12,524 bases of DNA, from NCBI GenBank assembly GCA_042088665.1, contig JBELMB010000152.1, forward strand, positions 1 through 12,524, in the 5' to 3' direction. Position 1 is the stretch's first letter. Every line of letters begins with the position of its first letter. Below, piece after piece: positions 12,376 through 12,524 of this stretch. Origin of the DNA: JBELMB01 sp042088665. Lineage in GTDB: Bacteria; Pseudomonadota; Alphaproteobacteria; Rhodobacterales; Rhodobacteraceae. The notes beneath the pieces are model-generated. The model had not been told where the DNA came from. It saw nothing but the letters and a program-made list of their open reading frames with translations, and did not search any database. The position numbers were made by a program, and so were the translations under genes.

Positions 12376-12400
12376 AAAGCCGCCCTCAGGGGCGGCTTTC
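12376..12400. terminator. Rho-independent terminator
   Basis: A 10-bp stem AAAGCCGCCC/GGGCGGCTTT with a TCAG loop. On the plus strand it is followed by a short run ending TTTC; on the minus strand the A-run at 12373-12378 becomes a T-tract. It could therefore stop transcription from both sides. Confidence 0.75.
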
Positions 12401-12472
12401 CTGACTCTGGGGCATTGGGCGTCAAACGCGCAAAAGCGCGGCCCCTTCAGCCTCCGCACGTCACCCACACAA

Positions 12473-12510
12473 AAGGCCGCCCCCTTGCGGGAGCGGCCTT
12501 GTATTTTGTC
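12473..12510 (+). terminator. Second Rho-independent terminator
   Basis: An 8-bp outer stem AAGGCCGC/GCGGCCTT with an inner CCC/GGG pairing, followed by the T-rich TGTATTTTG. It may be a back-up for the small-gene transcript, or serve a convergent gene beyond the window on the other strand, where AAAA precedes the stem. Confidence 0.65.
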
Positions 12511-12524
12511 AACTGGGTGTAGGA

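Noticed and set aside
11771..12425. Minus-strand open frames of 109-166 residues containing a repeated segment.
   Set aside because: They mirror the duplicated small secreted protein genes; the repeat in them is just the antisense of the 182-base duplication. The plus-strand genes have signal peptides and ribosome binding sites.

Overview
The window looks like a chromosome segment of an alphaproteobacterium, probably the Rhodobacteraceae (Roseobacter-type). The signs are moderately high GC, tightly overlapping operon genes with ATGA and TGATG junctions, and IS3, IS5 and DUF3489/DUF2924/recombinase debris of a kind common there. This placement is inferred from general resemblance; no phylogenetic marker was analysed.

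Region 1 (1-7728, all on the minus strand) is one long operon read from right to left. It encodes a complete Rieske non-heme iron oxygenase, a small cytidine/guanine-deaminase-fold nucleobase deaminase, an acylphosphatase-like protein lacking the catalytic pair, a stand-alone Rieske [2Fe-2S] protein, a Rieske-oxygenase catalytic subunit with no Rieske cluster site, a glutathione S-transferase-like protein, and a purine-nucleoside-type ABC importer: double ATPase, two permeases, and the first 19 codons of a secreted protein, probably the BMP/PnrA-type binding protein. Most genes overlap by 1-8 bases. The pairing of a Rieske-less oxygenase, a separate Rieske donor and a GST-like partner recalls the NdmC-NdmD-NdmE 7-methylxanthine N7-demethylase of Pseudomonas putida CBB5. 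With the deaminase and importer, this suggests uptake, deamination and oxidative N-demethylation of methylated purines, perhaps 7-methylguanine from RNA turnover. No reductase is visible, so electron supply must come from elsewhere. A structured hairpin lies just ahead of the first gene.

Region 2 (about 7729-10340) is a graveyard of mobile DNA. A decayed IS3-family element (8173-9093) carries a nested IS5-family fragment and three separate insertions of a ~41 bp palindromic mini-element whose stems vary but stay base-paired. It is followed by a DUF3489/DUF2924 deletion remnant and a large serine recombinase truncated at its C-terminus.

Region 3 (10337-11443) holds an Mrr-type restriction endonuclease gene convergent with, and overlapping, the recombinase reading frame, then tRNA-Trp(CCA) with a plausible promoter.

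Region 4 (11444-12524) has a 486-base non-coding stretch, then two tandem genes for a 58-residue secreted protein that share a 182-base identical repeat, followed by several hairpins/terminators.
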